This document shows positions 1 to 8,242 of a stretch of 64,000 nt of DNA, piece by piece. Every line of letters begins with the position of its first letter. The stretch's first letter is position 1. Under the pieces are notes generated by a model. It did not search any database. It was not told where the DNA came from and saw only the letters and a program-made list of their open reading frames with translations. The position numbers and the translations under genes were made by a program. Origin of the DNA: Microbacterium sp. Root61 (GTDB lineage Bacteria > Actinomycetota > Actinomycetes > Actinomycetales > Microbacteriaceae); NCBI RefSeq assembly GCF_001427525.1, contig NZ_LMGU01000001.1, forward strand, positions 2,391,405-2,455,404, in the 5' to 3' direction.

Positions 1-827
1 ACGATGTGGCCGCCGTGGCGCGACAGCTCGAAGCGGACTCGATCGTCGTCGCGAGCCGTCCGGACGGGGATCCCGACTATGTGAAGCGGCTCAGCTGGCA
101 GTTGGAGGGGTGCGCGGCAGAGCTCGTGCTCTCGAGTCGGCTGACGGATGTCGCCGGCCCACGCATCTCCCTGCGCCCGATCGACGGTCTCCCGCTCATC
201 GCCGTGCGCATTCCGGAGTTCGAAGGGGGACAACACGCCTTGAAGCGGGCGATGGACGTCCTCGTCGCGCTCGTCGCCCTGATCCCGATCTCCCTGGCGA
301 CGATCGTGATCGCGACATTGATCGCCCTGGATGACGGCGGGCCGGTGTTCTTCCGTCAGACACGCATCGGCCGCCATGGGCGGGAGTTCGCCATCCTCAA
401 GTTCCGGACGATGCGCACCACCGCCGAGTCCGAGCTCGCCGACCTCCGATACGCCAACGAGGGCGCGGGTCCGCTCTTCAAGCTGAGGCACGATCCGCGG
501 GTGACCCGTATCGGCGCCGTGCTGCGCAAATTCTCGCTCGACGAGCTGCCCCAGTTCTGGAACGTGCTGCGGGGGGAGATGAGCGTCGTCGGCCCGCGCC
601 CTCCGCTCCCGGAGGAGGTCAGCGCGTACAACGGAACGCTCTGCCGCCGACTGTTCATCAAACCCGGCATCACCGGGCTGTGGCAGGTGAGTGGGCGCAG
701 CGACCTGTCATGGGACGAGAGCGTGCGACTGGATCTGCGGTACGTGGAGAACTGGTCGGTGATGACCGACTTGATGATCATGTGGCGGACCGCTCAGGTG
801 ATGCTGCACCCGAAGGGCGCCTACTGA
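1..827 (+). CDS. Undecaprenyl-phosphate sugar phosphotransferase, C-terminal part (5' end outside window)
   Basis: The reading frame (codons begin at position 3) is open to the window edge, so this is the 3' part of a larger gene. The visible 274 residues hold the end of the CoA-binding-like middle domain, a membrane segment at about visible residues 83-108, and the complete bacterial sugar transferase domain. Family motifs are FFRQTRIG, LKFRTM, LDELPQFWNVL, VVGPRPP and GITGLWQVSGRSD. Such enzymes transfer a sugar-1-phosphate from a nucleotide sugar to undecaprenyl phosphate and start exopolysaccharide repeat-unit assembly at the membrane. Glycosyltransferases follow directly, consistent with the priming step of this locus. 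The sugar (glucose, galactose or an amino sugar) cannot be read from the sequence. Confidence 0.92.
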   Translation, partial: DVAAVARQLEADSIVVASRPDGDPDYVKRLSWQLEGCAAELVLSSRLTDVAGPRISLRPIDGLPLIAVRIPEFEGGQHALKRAMDVLVALVALIPISLATIVIATLIALDDGGPVFFRQTRIGRHGREFAILKFRTMRTTAESELADLRYANEGAGPLFKLRHDPRVTRIGAVLRKFSLDELPQFWNVLRGEMSVVGPRPPLPEEVSAYNGTLCRRLFIKPGITGLWQVSGRSDLSWDESVRLDLRYVENWSVMTDLMIMWRTAQVMLHPKGAY

Positions 828-970
828 TTCGCCCGTCGCGCTCAGACCGGACCCGCGGTCATTTCCCCCAACAATCACCCGCGACGTTGACTCGAGCGGC
901 GTCGGTTGTGGCCGTGGGTCCTTGAACCATCACACGTCCGACAGCGGACTTCATGGCAGGGAGGTTGGCA

Positions 971-2365
971 GTGAACACCACCGGACGCGCTCGACTTGAC
1001 AAGGATCGGCCACACGTGCTGATCATCGTGCAGAACCTCCCCGTACCCCTCGATCGACGCGTATGGCTGGAGTGCCAGGCCCTGATCACCCGCGGCTACC
1101 GGGTCAGCGTGATCTGCCCGAAAGGCCCGGGCGACCCCGCACGCCAGCACATCGACGGCGTCGACATCTACAAGTACGCACCTGCCCCCGAGGCGAAGGG
1201 CCTCCTCGGCTTCGGGTGGGAGTTCGCGTACAGCTGGATGCGCACCGCGTGGCTCAGCGTGCGCGTTCGCCGGGCGGGCCGGTTCGATGTCATCCAGGCG
1301 TGCAACCCGCCGGACACCTACTGGCTGCTCGCATGGCTGTGGCGTGCGTTCGGGGTGCGGTTCGTGTTCGATCACCACGATCTGAACCCTGAGCTCTTCC
1401 GGTCGCGCTTCGGCGAACCGCACGGTGCTCTGAAGAATCTCGAGTATCGGATGCTGCTCTGGCTCGAGCGGCGCTCCTTCCGAATCGCCGACCACATCGT
1501 CTCGACGAACGAGTCGTACAAGTCCATCGCGGTGAAGCGGGGCGGACGACGCCCCGAGGAGGTCACCGTCGTCCGCAGCGGTCCCGACACGCAGCAGATG
1601 CGCCCCATCCACCCCGAGCACCCTCATTCGGCGGAGACCATCAACCTCGTCTACGTGGGAATCATGGGGCCGCAGGACGGGGTCGATCAGGTCCTCCATC
1701 TCATGGACGAACTCGTCCACAAACGTGGACACATCAACGTGACAGCGACCCTCATGGGGTTCGGCGATTGCCTGGAAGATCTGAGGGCCGAGACGCTCAC
1801 CCTCCGGTTGCACGACCATGTCACGTTCACCGGTCGGGTGAACCGCATCGAGATGGCCGAGCACCTGAGCCGTGCCGACATCGGTCTCTGCCCCGACCTC
1901 AAGACGCCGTTGAATGACCTGTCGACCATGAACAAGACGATGGAGTACATGGCGTACGCGCTGCCGGCCGTCGCCTACGACCTGGTCGAGACGAAGGTCT
2001 CAGGAGCCGACACCGTGCTGTACGCGCCCTCCGGCGACATCTCGGCGTTCGCCGACCAGGTGGAGCGGCTGATCGACGACCCGGCGCTGCGCGTGGCCTT
2101 GGGACAGGCTGCCCGACAGCGTGCGGTGGATGTCATGGACTGGCGCCCGCAGGCGGAGGCGTACGTCGGCGTCTACGACGATCTGACCGGCCACCATCAG
2201 CCGGGTCCTGCCGTGCCGACAGCGGATCGCCCTCAGGCGCGCGATGCCCAGGGCCGGCGCTACGTCGATCTGGCCGACGCGACCGAGTTGACGCGCTATC
2301 TCCTCTCCCGCGGCGCGCAGGCGACGCCGCCCGCTGTCCAGCCGGTCCCGGTGCGCCGGAGATAG
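971..2365 (+). CDS. Glycosyltransferase family 4
   Basis: A 464-residue GT-B glycosyltransferase. The N-terminal acceptor domain has VPLDRRVWLECQAL, and the C-terminal nucleotide-sugar domain has the expected Glu motif in NKTMEYMAYALP. The GTG at 971 is chosen because AGGGAGG lies at 958-964 with a 6 nt spacer; an in-frame ATG at 953 would overlap that ribosome binding site. The protein ends in a hydrophilic tail rich in Pro, Arg and Gln. It probably adds a sugar to the lipid-linked repeat unit begun by the upstream phosphotransferase. Two bases separate its stop from the earliest possible start of the next gene. Donor and linkage are unknown. Confidence 0.85.
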   Translation: MNTTGRARLDKDRPHVLIIVQNLPVPLDRRVWLECQALITRGYRVSVICPKGPGDPARQHIDGVDIYKYAPAPEAKGLLGFGWEFAYSWMRTAWLSVRVRRAGRFDVIQACNPPDTYWLLAWLWRAFGVRFVFDHHDLNPELFRSRFGEPHGALKNLEYRMLLWLERRSFRIADHIVSTNESYKSIAVKRGGRRPEEVTVVRSGPDTQQMRPIHPEHPHSAETINLVYVGIMGPQDGVDQVLHLMDELVHKRGHINVTATLMGFGDCLEDLRAETLTLRLHDHVTFTGRVNRIEMAEHLSRADIGLCPDLKTPLNDLSTMNKTMEYMAYALPAVAYDLVETKVSGADTVLYAPSGDISAFADQVERLIDDPALRVALGQAARQRAVDVMDWRPQAEAYVGVYDDLTGHHQPGPAVPTADRPQARDAQGRRYVDLADATELTRYLLSRGAQATPPAVQPVPVRRR

Positions 2366-2376
2366 AGGTGGTCATC

Positions 2377-3276
2377 GTGGATGCTCGCTCGCAGGACAAC
2401 CGCATCATCAGCGTGATCATCGCGGCCCACAATGAGGAAGCTGTTCTGGGTGGATGCCTGGAGGCGTTGATCGCGCAGCGGGATGCGCCCCTGATGCAGA
2501 TCGTGGTGAGTGCCAACGGATGCACGGATGACACGGTGAAGGTGGCTCGCAGGTTTGGCGTCGAGGTCATCGATCGACCCGAATCGGGCAAACCGGGGGC
2601 GATGAACGCCGCCGACAAGATCGCGGTCGGAAGCGCCCGCATCTACCTGGATGCCGACATCATCGTTCCGCCGGATGGGGTCCGAGCCGTTCTGGCCCGA
2701 CTGGATGCGGATTCGCCACCGCTCGCCGTCGTGCCGCATCGCCGCGTCAACACGAAAGGTCGCGCATGGCCCGTGCGAGGCTACTTCGCCATCAACGAGC
2801 GGCTACCCGTCTACCGCGACGGACTGTTCGGGCGAGGGATGATCACGCTGTCCTCCGACGGGCGCGCACGTTTCGGGGAGTTCCCCGCGATGATCGCCGA
2901 CGACCTCTTCGTGGACTCGCAGTTCACAGCTGCTGAGAAGGCTGAGGCGAACGAAGTCGATGTCGTCGTCGACGCCCCCTATACGACACGAGACCTCATG
3001 AATCGCCTCGTTCGTGTGCGCCGGGGGAACGCGGAGATGCGCGCGGCGGCCGCGGCCGGCACCATCCACCTCGACGTGCGAGCATCCGATCGGTGGGCCT
3101 GGCTGCGCGTCGCGTTGCCGCACCCGACGCTGTGGGCCTGCGCCGCTGCGTACGTCACGATCACTGTGCTGGCTGCACGCGGCGCCGGCCGGATCCCGGC
3201 CGCACAAGCGGGCTGGGGCCAGGACGGCAGCACCCGTGCGCGCGCGCAACGGTGGGCGCAGAGGGCCGCGCAATGA
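2377..3276 (+). CDS. Glycosyltransferase family 2
   Basis: A 299-residue GT-A type glycosyltransferase with the N-terminal motif VIIAAHNEE, ANGCTDDT and the metal/nucleotide site YLDADIIV. A single hydrophobic segment near the C-terminus (about residues 250-270) suggests membrane association. The GTG at 2377 is preferred over the GTG at 2368 because GAGGTG at 2365-2370 gives a 6 nt spacing. Its stop overlaps the start of the next gene (ATGA at 3273-3276), so it is translationally coupled to the deacetylase. It is expected to extend the exopolysaccharide repeat unit. Confidence 0.85.
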   Translation: MDARSQDNRIISVIIAAHNEEAVLGGCLEALIAQRDAPLMQIVVSANGCTDDTVKVARRFGVEVIDRPESGKPGAMNAADKIAVGSARIYLDADIIVPPDGVRAVLARLDADSPPLAVVPHRRVNTKGRAWPVRGYFAINERLPVYRDGLFGRGMITLSSDGRARFGEFPAMIADDLFVDSQFTAAEKAEANEVDVVVDAPYTTRDLMNRLVRVRRGNAEMRAAAAAGTIHLDVRASDRWAWLRVALPHPTLWACAAAYVTITVLAARGAGRIPAAQAGWGQDGSTRARAQRWAQRAAQ

Positions 3277-3926
3277 TCATCAACATCTGCTTCCATGGCA
3301 TCGGGGTATGCGTCCGCGAGCGCGAACAGGGCGAGTCCCGGTACTGGGTACGAGAGCCACACTTCCTCCGCATTCTCGATGAGATCGCCATGCACCGCGA
3401 CGTTCGTGTCAGCTTCGATGATGGCAATATCTCGGATGTCACTGTCGCGCTCCCTGCGATGCAAGCCCGTGAGCTGTTCGGGACATTCTTCGCGCTCGCG
3501 GGGCGCTTGGACGATCCGGCCAGCCTGAACACCTCCGACCTCCAGCTGCTGCGCCGGAACGGCATGACGATCGGCAGTCACGGTTGGTCTCACATCTCGT
3601 GGCGCGGAATGACGGACGATGTCGCGCACCACGAACTCGTCGACGCGCGCGCAGCACTCATCGAGGCCAGCCGCGGGGCGGTCGATCTCGCCGCGCTCCC
3701 GCTGGGGAGCTATGACCGCAAGGTGATCGGCCGACTCGAGCACTGCGGGTACACCACCGTGTACTCCAGCGACCGCTTTCGGGCTCGCCCCGATTCTTGG
3801 TTCCAGGCACGCTTCAGTGTGACGGCGGATGACACCCGCGAGTCGATCCGCGAGATGATCCTGCACCGTCCGAATCTCGGCGACGCGCGCAACGTGCTGG
3901 CGAGCGCGGTCAAGCGCGTTCGGTAG
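3273..3926 (+). CDS. Polysaccharide deacetylase (carbohydrate esterase 4 / NodB-like)
   Basis: A 217-residue NodB-fold protein. The catalytic base and metal aspartates are in VSFDDGN and the metal-binding HxxxH is in SHGWSH, so the active site looks intact. A LPLGSYD segment follows, corresponding to the substrate-groove arginine/aspartate motif in weakened form. There is no signal peptide, so it is predicted to be cytosolic or to act on the lipid-linked intermediate at the inner face. The start ATG at 3273 overlaps the upstream stop; longer in-frame extensions would lie inside the preceding gene. It probably removes an N-acetyl group from an amino sugar, which would expose an amine for later acylation. 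Confidence 0.82.
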   Translation: MIINICFHGIGVCVREREQGESRYWVREPHFLRILDEIAMHRDVRVSFDDGNISDVTVALPAMQARELFGTFFALAGRLDDPASLNTSDLQLLRRNGMTIGSHGWSHISWRGMTDDVAHHELVDARAALIEASRGAVDLAALPLGSYDRKVIGRLEHCGYTTVYSSDRFRARPDSWFQARFSVTADDTRESIREMILHRPNLGDARNVLASAVKRVR

Positions 3927-3941
3927 GTCATCACGGATGCT

Positions 3942-4811
3942 TCACCATTCGATCAGCGTCAACTCGCTGTACAGATAGTCGACCTGATCGGCCGAAACGA
4001 TCCCGCCTCGGAACATCCGCGCTCTCGGCGAGGACAGCGTCGTGCCAAGTCTCGGAGTGAAGCCGAGAATCCTCGGCTCTGCGAGCGTCACCGCCAGAGC
4101 GTGCGTGAGCAGCAAGTGGGATGCGACCTGCGGCCAGGCAGTGCGCAGGAGGGATCGACTGCCACCGGCATAGAGAGGCGTGGCGAACACCGCCAGGCGC
4201 TTGCGGCGATCCTTGCGAAACACGAGGTAGGCGTACTCGCCGTCGGCGGAGACCACCACGAGGTGGCGGGCGGCTGCGGCATGCCGATGATCGCGGTAGA
4301 GCGCGGCATCGACTCCGGTCAGAACAGCTTCGATAACAGCCGGATCGCCCGAGATGGTGACGCCGCGGCGAGCGATGGCGGGCAGATTCGGCGTCAGCCT
4401 CGTCGACGTGTCGAGGCGGATGAATCCGAGCCGCTCGTTGAGTGCCACCACGTTGCCGCTCGGCGACAGATCGGTGAACTCGTACCCCTTCTGGCGCAGG
4501 AGCGCGCGCACGAGCCGCAGGCTGTGGGTGCGGTACTCCTCCAGCACGCAGAACGCAGCGAGATTGCAGAAGCGGATGGTGGCGCCTTCGACCTCGCGCT
4601 GCGAGTAGACCGCGGCGTAGACGCCGACGACATGGCCGTCCTGCACCAGTTGGAAACCCCGGTTAGGGGCGGCGGATCGCCATGGCGGCGCCAAAAGGGA
4701 TCGCCAGGTCGCCGGCGACAGGCGACGGTTCAGCCGCTCATGCAGGAACGATGAGACCCGGTCGACATCCTCCTCGAGGATGGGCCCCAACTGCACCGTT
4801 TCGGTGGTCAT
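3942..4811 (-). CDS. GNAT-superfamily acyltransferase-like protein
   Basis: A 289-residue soluble protein. Residues 1-140 look like a GNAT fold: LVQDGHVVGVY, then a beta-bulge region ending CVLEEYRTHSLRLVRALL, then a NERLGF element like the C-terminal GNAT motif. The C-terminal half has no motif I can name. It is convergent with the deacetylase, only 15 bp apart. A TACGAT hexamer at 4820-4825 on this strand, 8 nt before the ATG, may be its -10. Given the ACP/acyl-ligase module in the same locus it is a candidate acyl transferase for the glycan, but that is inference; it could act on an unrelated substrate. Confidence 0.6.
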   Translation of the reverse strand: MTTETVQLGPILEEDVDRVSSFLHERLNRRLSPATWRSLLAPPWRSAAPNRGFQLVQDGHVVGVYAAVYSQREVEGATIRFCNLAAFCVLEEYRTHSLRLVRALLRQKGYEFTDLSPSGNVVALNERLGFIRLDTSTRLTPNLPAIARRGVTISGDPAVIEAVLTGVDAALYRDHRHAAAARHLVVVSADGEYAYLVFRKDRRKRLAVFATPLYAGGSRSLLRTAWPQVASHLLLTHALAVTLAEPRILGFTPRLGTTLSSPRARMFRGGIVSADQVDYLYSELTLIEW

Positions 4812-4907
4812 GACGCCGTATCGTACGGTACCGACGCCCCTGCCGTCCTTCTATCGATGAGCGGCCGGGCACATGTGATCGTGCCGCAACCGACGAACGG
4901 CGGTGCC

Positions 4908-5345
4908 TTACGAGGGTTCGAGCTCCGATGCGATCGATCTGCGATCCCGACGCAACACGAACAGCCATGCAAGTGCCGCACCGAGCACCGCTCCGAGCGT
5001 ATTGGCCAGAATGTCGCGAAGGCTCGTCTGCCTCGACGGAATGATGCTCTGGGCGACCTCGGCCGCCGCGGATAGAGCGAGCGCCAGCACGACGCCGTAC
5101 CAGTGGTGCCGGAAGAGGAGCGTAAGCAGGAATCCGAGCGGCACGAACATGAGAATGTTCGCACCGAACTCGATCCATCCGGAGCCGAACCCCCCGATCC
5201 CGAGATCGCGCATGAGCCAATCTCCGATGGCGTGGACGATGCCGCTGTACGAGATCGGCGCCAGCAGGATCACCCCGACAACCAGCGCGTAGACGGCGAG
5301 TCCGCCGATGACCCACCGTCGTCGCGTCGCATCACGATCTGCCAC
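4908..5345 (-). CDS. VanZ-family membrane protein
   Basis: A 145-residue protein with about four membrane segments and the VanZ pattern: NILMFVPLGFLL in the middle, then ALSAAAEVAQSIIPSRQTSLRDILANTLGA. The GTG at 5345 is chosen because an AGAGGAC ribosome binding site precedes it. A longer frame from GTG 5396 would place the start directly against TAGGGT (5397-5402), which looks like a -10 hexamer for a transcript with a short leader. VanZ proteins are named from a teicoplanin-resistance accessory gene, but most family members have no defined function and many sit in surface-polymer loci, as here. Confidence 0.8.
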   Translation of the reverse strand: MADRDATRRRWVIGGLAVYALVVGVILLAPISYSGIVHAIGDWLMRDLGIGGFGSGWIEFGANILMFVPLGFLLTLLFRHHWYGVVLALALSAAAEVAQSIIPSRQTSLRDILANTLGAVLGAALAWLFVLRRDRRSIASELEPS

Positions 5346-5512
5346 GGAGCGTCCTCTGCTTCCTCGACGGAATCGGGCCAGGCGGGTGTTGCGCACACCC
5401 TACCGGCTGCCGAGCTGTACGTGAGGCTTCTCTCATATCAGGAAGAAGGTCAGGGGCGTTGGGCAATACTTCCTGTGGTCCGCACCGACCCGCCCCTCCC
5501 CCCGGAAGCTCT

Positions 5513-7219
5513 ATGACTCGTACATCCCTGCGCTCACGTACCCGCGCAACAAGCCGCCTTCGGCGCACGAAAGTCGCAATAGCCGCCGCCGTCATCGCCG
5601 TTCTCGCTACAACGGGTTTCGCGGTGGCACCGGCTCTCGCGGCACCGACCACCACCGGGATCTTCGCCGACGATCTCCAGCCGACGATCTCCGGAGATTC
5701 CGACCGAGACGCCGTCGAACTCGGCATCCGGTTCAGCCCGGAGAAGTCGGGGGAGGTCGTCGCCCTGCAGTACTACCAGGGCGCGGAGGCCACCGGCATC
5801 ACGCAGGCGACCCTGTGGACCTCGAGGGGGGAAACCCTCGCGCGGGTGTCCTTCGCAGCCACGACCGCGGTCGGCTGGCGGACGATCCCCCTTGCCCAGC
5901 CCGTCTCGCTCACGGCGGGTAAGACGTACGTCGCGTCCTACAACGCCCCGCGCGGGGGCTACCCCCTGACGGAGCAGGCCCTCAAGAAGACCCAGCACGT
6001 CAACGGATTCACGTTGCGGGCGGGCGCTGGGGTTTACCGCTACGGTCCGACGAGCAAGCTGCCCACCCGCTCCTACGCCGGCTCCAACTACTTCGTCGAT
6101 GTCGTCTACACACCGAGCGATGGCTCCGGCACCTCCCCCACACCGGCGCCGACCACCACCCCGACCCCGACGGTCACGCCTTCCCCGACCCCGACGGTCA
6201 CGCCTTCGCCCACCCCGACGGTCACCCCTTCGCCCACGCCGACCCCGACGGTCACGCCGACGACACCCCCCACCACTCCCCCGACGGCTGCCGGCTGTGT
6301 CGGAGCTGCCAATACTCCCGGTGGAGCGGATCCGTGGGGAGGCTGCTGGCCCGGACCGCAGAACACCGGGTACCCCCAGGGACTCCCGGGCGACACGCGC
6401 ACCGCCGTGAAGCTGACGACGTACACAGGCCCGACCACGATCCGCTCCTGCGGCGTCGTGATCGACTCCAAGGTCATCAACAGCACCATCATCATCGAGG
6501 CCGGCAACGGAACCACCTCCAAAAGCACGCCCTGCGTCACGATCCGCAATTCCCTCGTCAAGGGCGTGATCTTCTCCGAGAAGTCCAGTTACGGTCCGGT
6601 CCTCATCGAGGACACCGAGGTCTCCCCGCCGGATCTGCCCTGGTGGGAGAACATCGGCCGCAGCAACTTCTTCGCCTACCGGGTCAACTCGCACGGCGGT
6701 GAGGGTGTCATCAAGTGCGACACCAACTGCGAGGCGAAGGACAACTGGGTCCACGGAATGGAGTTGGGCGGTTCGTACCACTACAACGCGTTCGGCGGCA
6801 ACGGCACGAACAACTTCCGGATCGAGCACAACTACGCCAGCTGCGGCGACTGGTCGAAGGTGTCCGAACGCACCAGCGATGCGGGCTGCTCGGCGGTGAT
6901 CGGGTTCTACGGCGACTACGCCACCAACCAGAACATCACGATCACGCGGAACTTCCTCGCCTCATCATTCGACACGAGCGCGTCGGGCAAGCACACCCAG
7001 GCCGCTTACTGCCTGAATCCGGGCTACTACCCCGGCAAGCCCTACCCGGACACGAAGAACATCATCGTCACGGACAATGTGTTCGCCCGCGGCGGTTCCG
7101 GCACCTGCGGCGTGTACGGTCCGACCAACAGCCTGAACAAGAGTGGGGCGCCCAACGGCAACGTGTGGGCCAACAACCGCTTCAGCGACGGCACCGCCAT
7201 CTCTCGACCGGAAGAGTGA
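5513..7219 (+). CDS. Secreted protein: DUF4082 domain, Thr-Pro linker, beta-helix-like C-terminal domain
   Basis: A 568-residue exported protein. A basic N-terminus (about residues 1-22), a hydrophobic core and the likely cleavage site ALAAPTTTG near residues 42-44 form the signal peptide. Residues 46-200 match the DUF4082 pattern (ELGIRFSPEKSGEVVALQYYQG, VTAGKTYVASYN). A Thr/Pro linker follows, then about 300 residues with repeated NI-TRN, RIEHN and IVTDNVF units typical of right-handed parallel beta-helix proteins. Lyases and hydrolases acting on polysaccharides often have this fold, but I see no catalytic motif I would assign. The ATG at 5513 gives a proper signal peptide; a TTG at 5459 is possible. 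Confidence 0.8.
   Translation: MTRTSLRSRTRATSRLRRTKVAIAAAVIAVLATTGFAVAPALAAPTTTGIFADDLQPTISGDSDRDAVELGIRFSPEKSGEVVALQYYQGAEATGITQATLWTSRGETLARVSFAATTAVGWRTIPLAQPVSLTAGKTYVASYNAPRGGYPLTEQALKKTQHVNGFTLRAGAGVYRYGPTSKLPTRSYAGSNYFVDVVYTPSDGSGTSPTPAPTTTPTPTVTPSPTPTVTPSPTPTVTPSPTPTPTVTPTTPPTTPPTAAGCVGAANTPGGADPWGGCWPGPQNTGYPQGLPGDTRTAVKLTTYTGPTTIRSCGVVIDSKVINSTIIIEAGNGTTSKSTPCVTIRNSLVKGVIFSEKSSYGPVLIEDTEVSPPDLPWWENIGRSNFFAYRVNSHGGEGVIKCDTNCEAKDNWVHGMELGGSYHYNAFGGNGTNNFRIEHNYASCGDWSKVSERTSDAGCSAVIGFYGDYATNQNITITRNFLASSFDTSASGKHTQAAYCLNPGYYPGKPYPDTKNIIVTDNVFARGGSGTCGVYGPTNSLNKSGAPNGNVWANNRFSDGTAISRPEE
6164..6262 (+). repeat. 24-bp tandem repeat coding for a Thr-Pro linker
   Basis: Three nearly identical 24-bp units begin at 6164, 6188 and 6212, each encoding TPTVTPSP. 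A partial fourth unit starts at 6242 after a 6-bp insertion. The units differ only by single bases such as TTCCCC versus TTCGCC, consistent with recent unit duplication. The encoded segment is an extended linker between DUF4082 and the beta-helix domain. Confidence 0.85.
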
Positions 7220-7239
7220 GGTAGCGCCACCAGCGGATT

Positions 7240-7271
7240 CGGCCTCCGGGAGCTTCGGCTCCCGGAGGCCG
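7240..7271. terminator. Perfect 14-bp stem with TTCG loop between convergent genes
   Basis: Positions 7240-7253 pair perfectly with 7258-7271 around a TTCG tetraloop (UUCG in RNA, an exceptionally stable loop closed here by C-G). It lies between the stop of the beta-helix protein (7219) and the stop of the convergent glycosyltransferase (7279), so it can act in both directions. There is no T-tract, as is common for actinobacterial terminators. Confidence 0.85.
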
Positions 7272-7278
7272 CACCCGT

Positions 7279-8178
7279 TCAGCGGGGGACGAGCATCCCG
7301 TTCAGTCCCAGCACCGCAGGACGCTCAGAAGGCTTCAGGAGCGCCCGCACCGTCGGCCACGACTCACGGCGGCCCAGAATGGCGCGCCGCAGTTCGATCG
7401 CGACACTCGCCCAGAAGTAGAACCACCCTCGCACCGGGCCGCTGAGGCGGCGATAGATGCGTATCCGGTTCAGGATCTTCATCATGTGGGTCGTCGCGCT
7501 CTCACCCGAACCACCGCCGACGTGAAGGGCGCCGGCATGAGGCGTGTACCGCGTGGACCAGCCCGCGTCCTTGGCTCGAAGACTGAGGTCGGTCTCCTCG
7601 GAATACAGGAAGAAGGACTCGTCCATCCCGCCGAGTGAGGTGTAGCACTCTGCGTCGACGAGCAGGATGGCCCCGACAGCCCAGTCGACGTCGTGCTCGA
7701 TTTCGTACTCCCGAGGGTCTTCGATGCGCTCCGTGAAGCGGGGCAAGCCGGTGAAGCTCAACCCTCCGACGCGACCCAGTGTGGGCCGCCGTCGCAGGGT
7801 CGGCGACAGAGAGCCGTCGGCCTCCCGAACGCGGGGCGCCACGATGCCGACACCGGGCTTGCGCAGCGCGGCGAGCATCGGTGCGAGCGATCCGGGATCG
7901 AGAACGGCATCGGGATTCAGGATGAGCAGTGCCCGCGCGTGCGGCGAGGCAGCGACGGCCCGGTTCATGCCCGCGGCATAGCCCACATTCGTCGATCGGA
8001 CGACGACGCAGTCCGCGCGGGCATCGAGGATCTCCAACGTGCGGTCGGTCGATCCGTTGTCCACGACCACGACCGAATGGCTGAGGTCCCCCAGCGCGGG
8101 ATGAATGCTGTCCAGCAGCGCGGTGACATGATCTTCGCTGTTGTAGGTCACGACGATCGCGGCGACGTCAACGTTCAC
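7279..8178 (-). CDS. Glycosyltransferase family 2, rhamnosyltransferase-like
   Basis: A 299-residue GT2 with AAIVVTYNSE, VVVDNGSTD, NVGYAAGMN, LILNPDAVL and MDESFFLYSEETDLSLR, a pattern typical of rhamnosyl and related transferases. The GTG at 8178 is chosen because TACGAT at 8185-8190 lies exactly 6 nt upstream, a spacing seen for many genes in this window. An in-frame ATG at 8202 is the alternative, and further extension would run into the divergent gene. It is divergently transcribed from the StrF-like glycosyltransferase with only 64 bp between start codons. Confidence 0.83.
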   Translation of the reverse strand: MNVDVAAIVVTYNSEDHVTALLDSIHPALGDLSHSVVVVDNGSTDRTLEILDARADCVVVRSTNVGYAAGMNRAVAASPHARALLILNPDAVLDPGSLAPMLAALRKPGVGIVAPRVREADGSLSPTLRRRPTLGRVGGLSFTGLPRFTERIEDPREYEIEHDVDWAVGAILLVDAECYTSLGGMDESFFLYSEETDLSLRAKDAGWSTRYTPHAGALHVGGGSGESATTHMMKILNRIRIYRRLSGPVRGWFYFWASVAIELRRAILGRRESWPTVRALLKPSERPAVLGLNGMLVPR

Positions 8179-8184
8179 GTCCTC

Positions 8185-8190
8185 ATCGTA
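8185..8190 (-). promoter_or_regulatory. -10 hexamer TACGAT, leaderless start at 8178
   Basis: TACGAT fits the TANNNT -10 consensus, and six bases separate it from the GTG, placing the transcription start at or next to the start codon. Confidence 0.55.
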
Positions 8191-8230
8191 GCGAGGAGCC
8201 ATGGCATGGCCGGAGAATGCCCGATCGCCG

Positions 8231-8236
8231 TAGAAT
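8231..8236 (+). promoter_or_regulatory. -10 hexamer TAGAAT, leaderless start at 8243
   Basis: TAGAAT is followed by six bases and then GTG 8243. No ribosome binding site is present upstream of that GTG, so a leaderless mRNA is the simplest reading. Confidence 0.6.
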
Positions 8237-8242
8237 TCGGGT

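Noticed and set aside
6164..6262. CRISPR-like repeats
   Set aside because: The units are directly adjacent, in frame, and encode a Thr-Pro linker.
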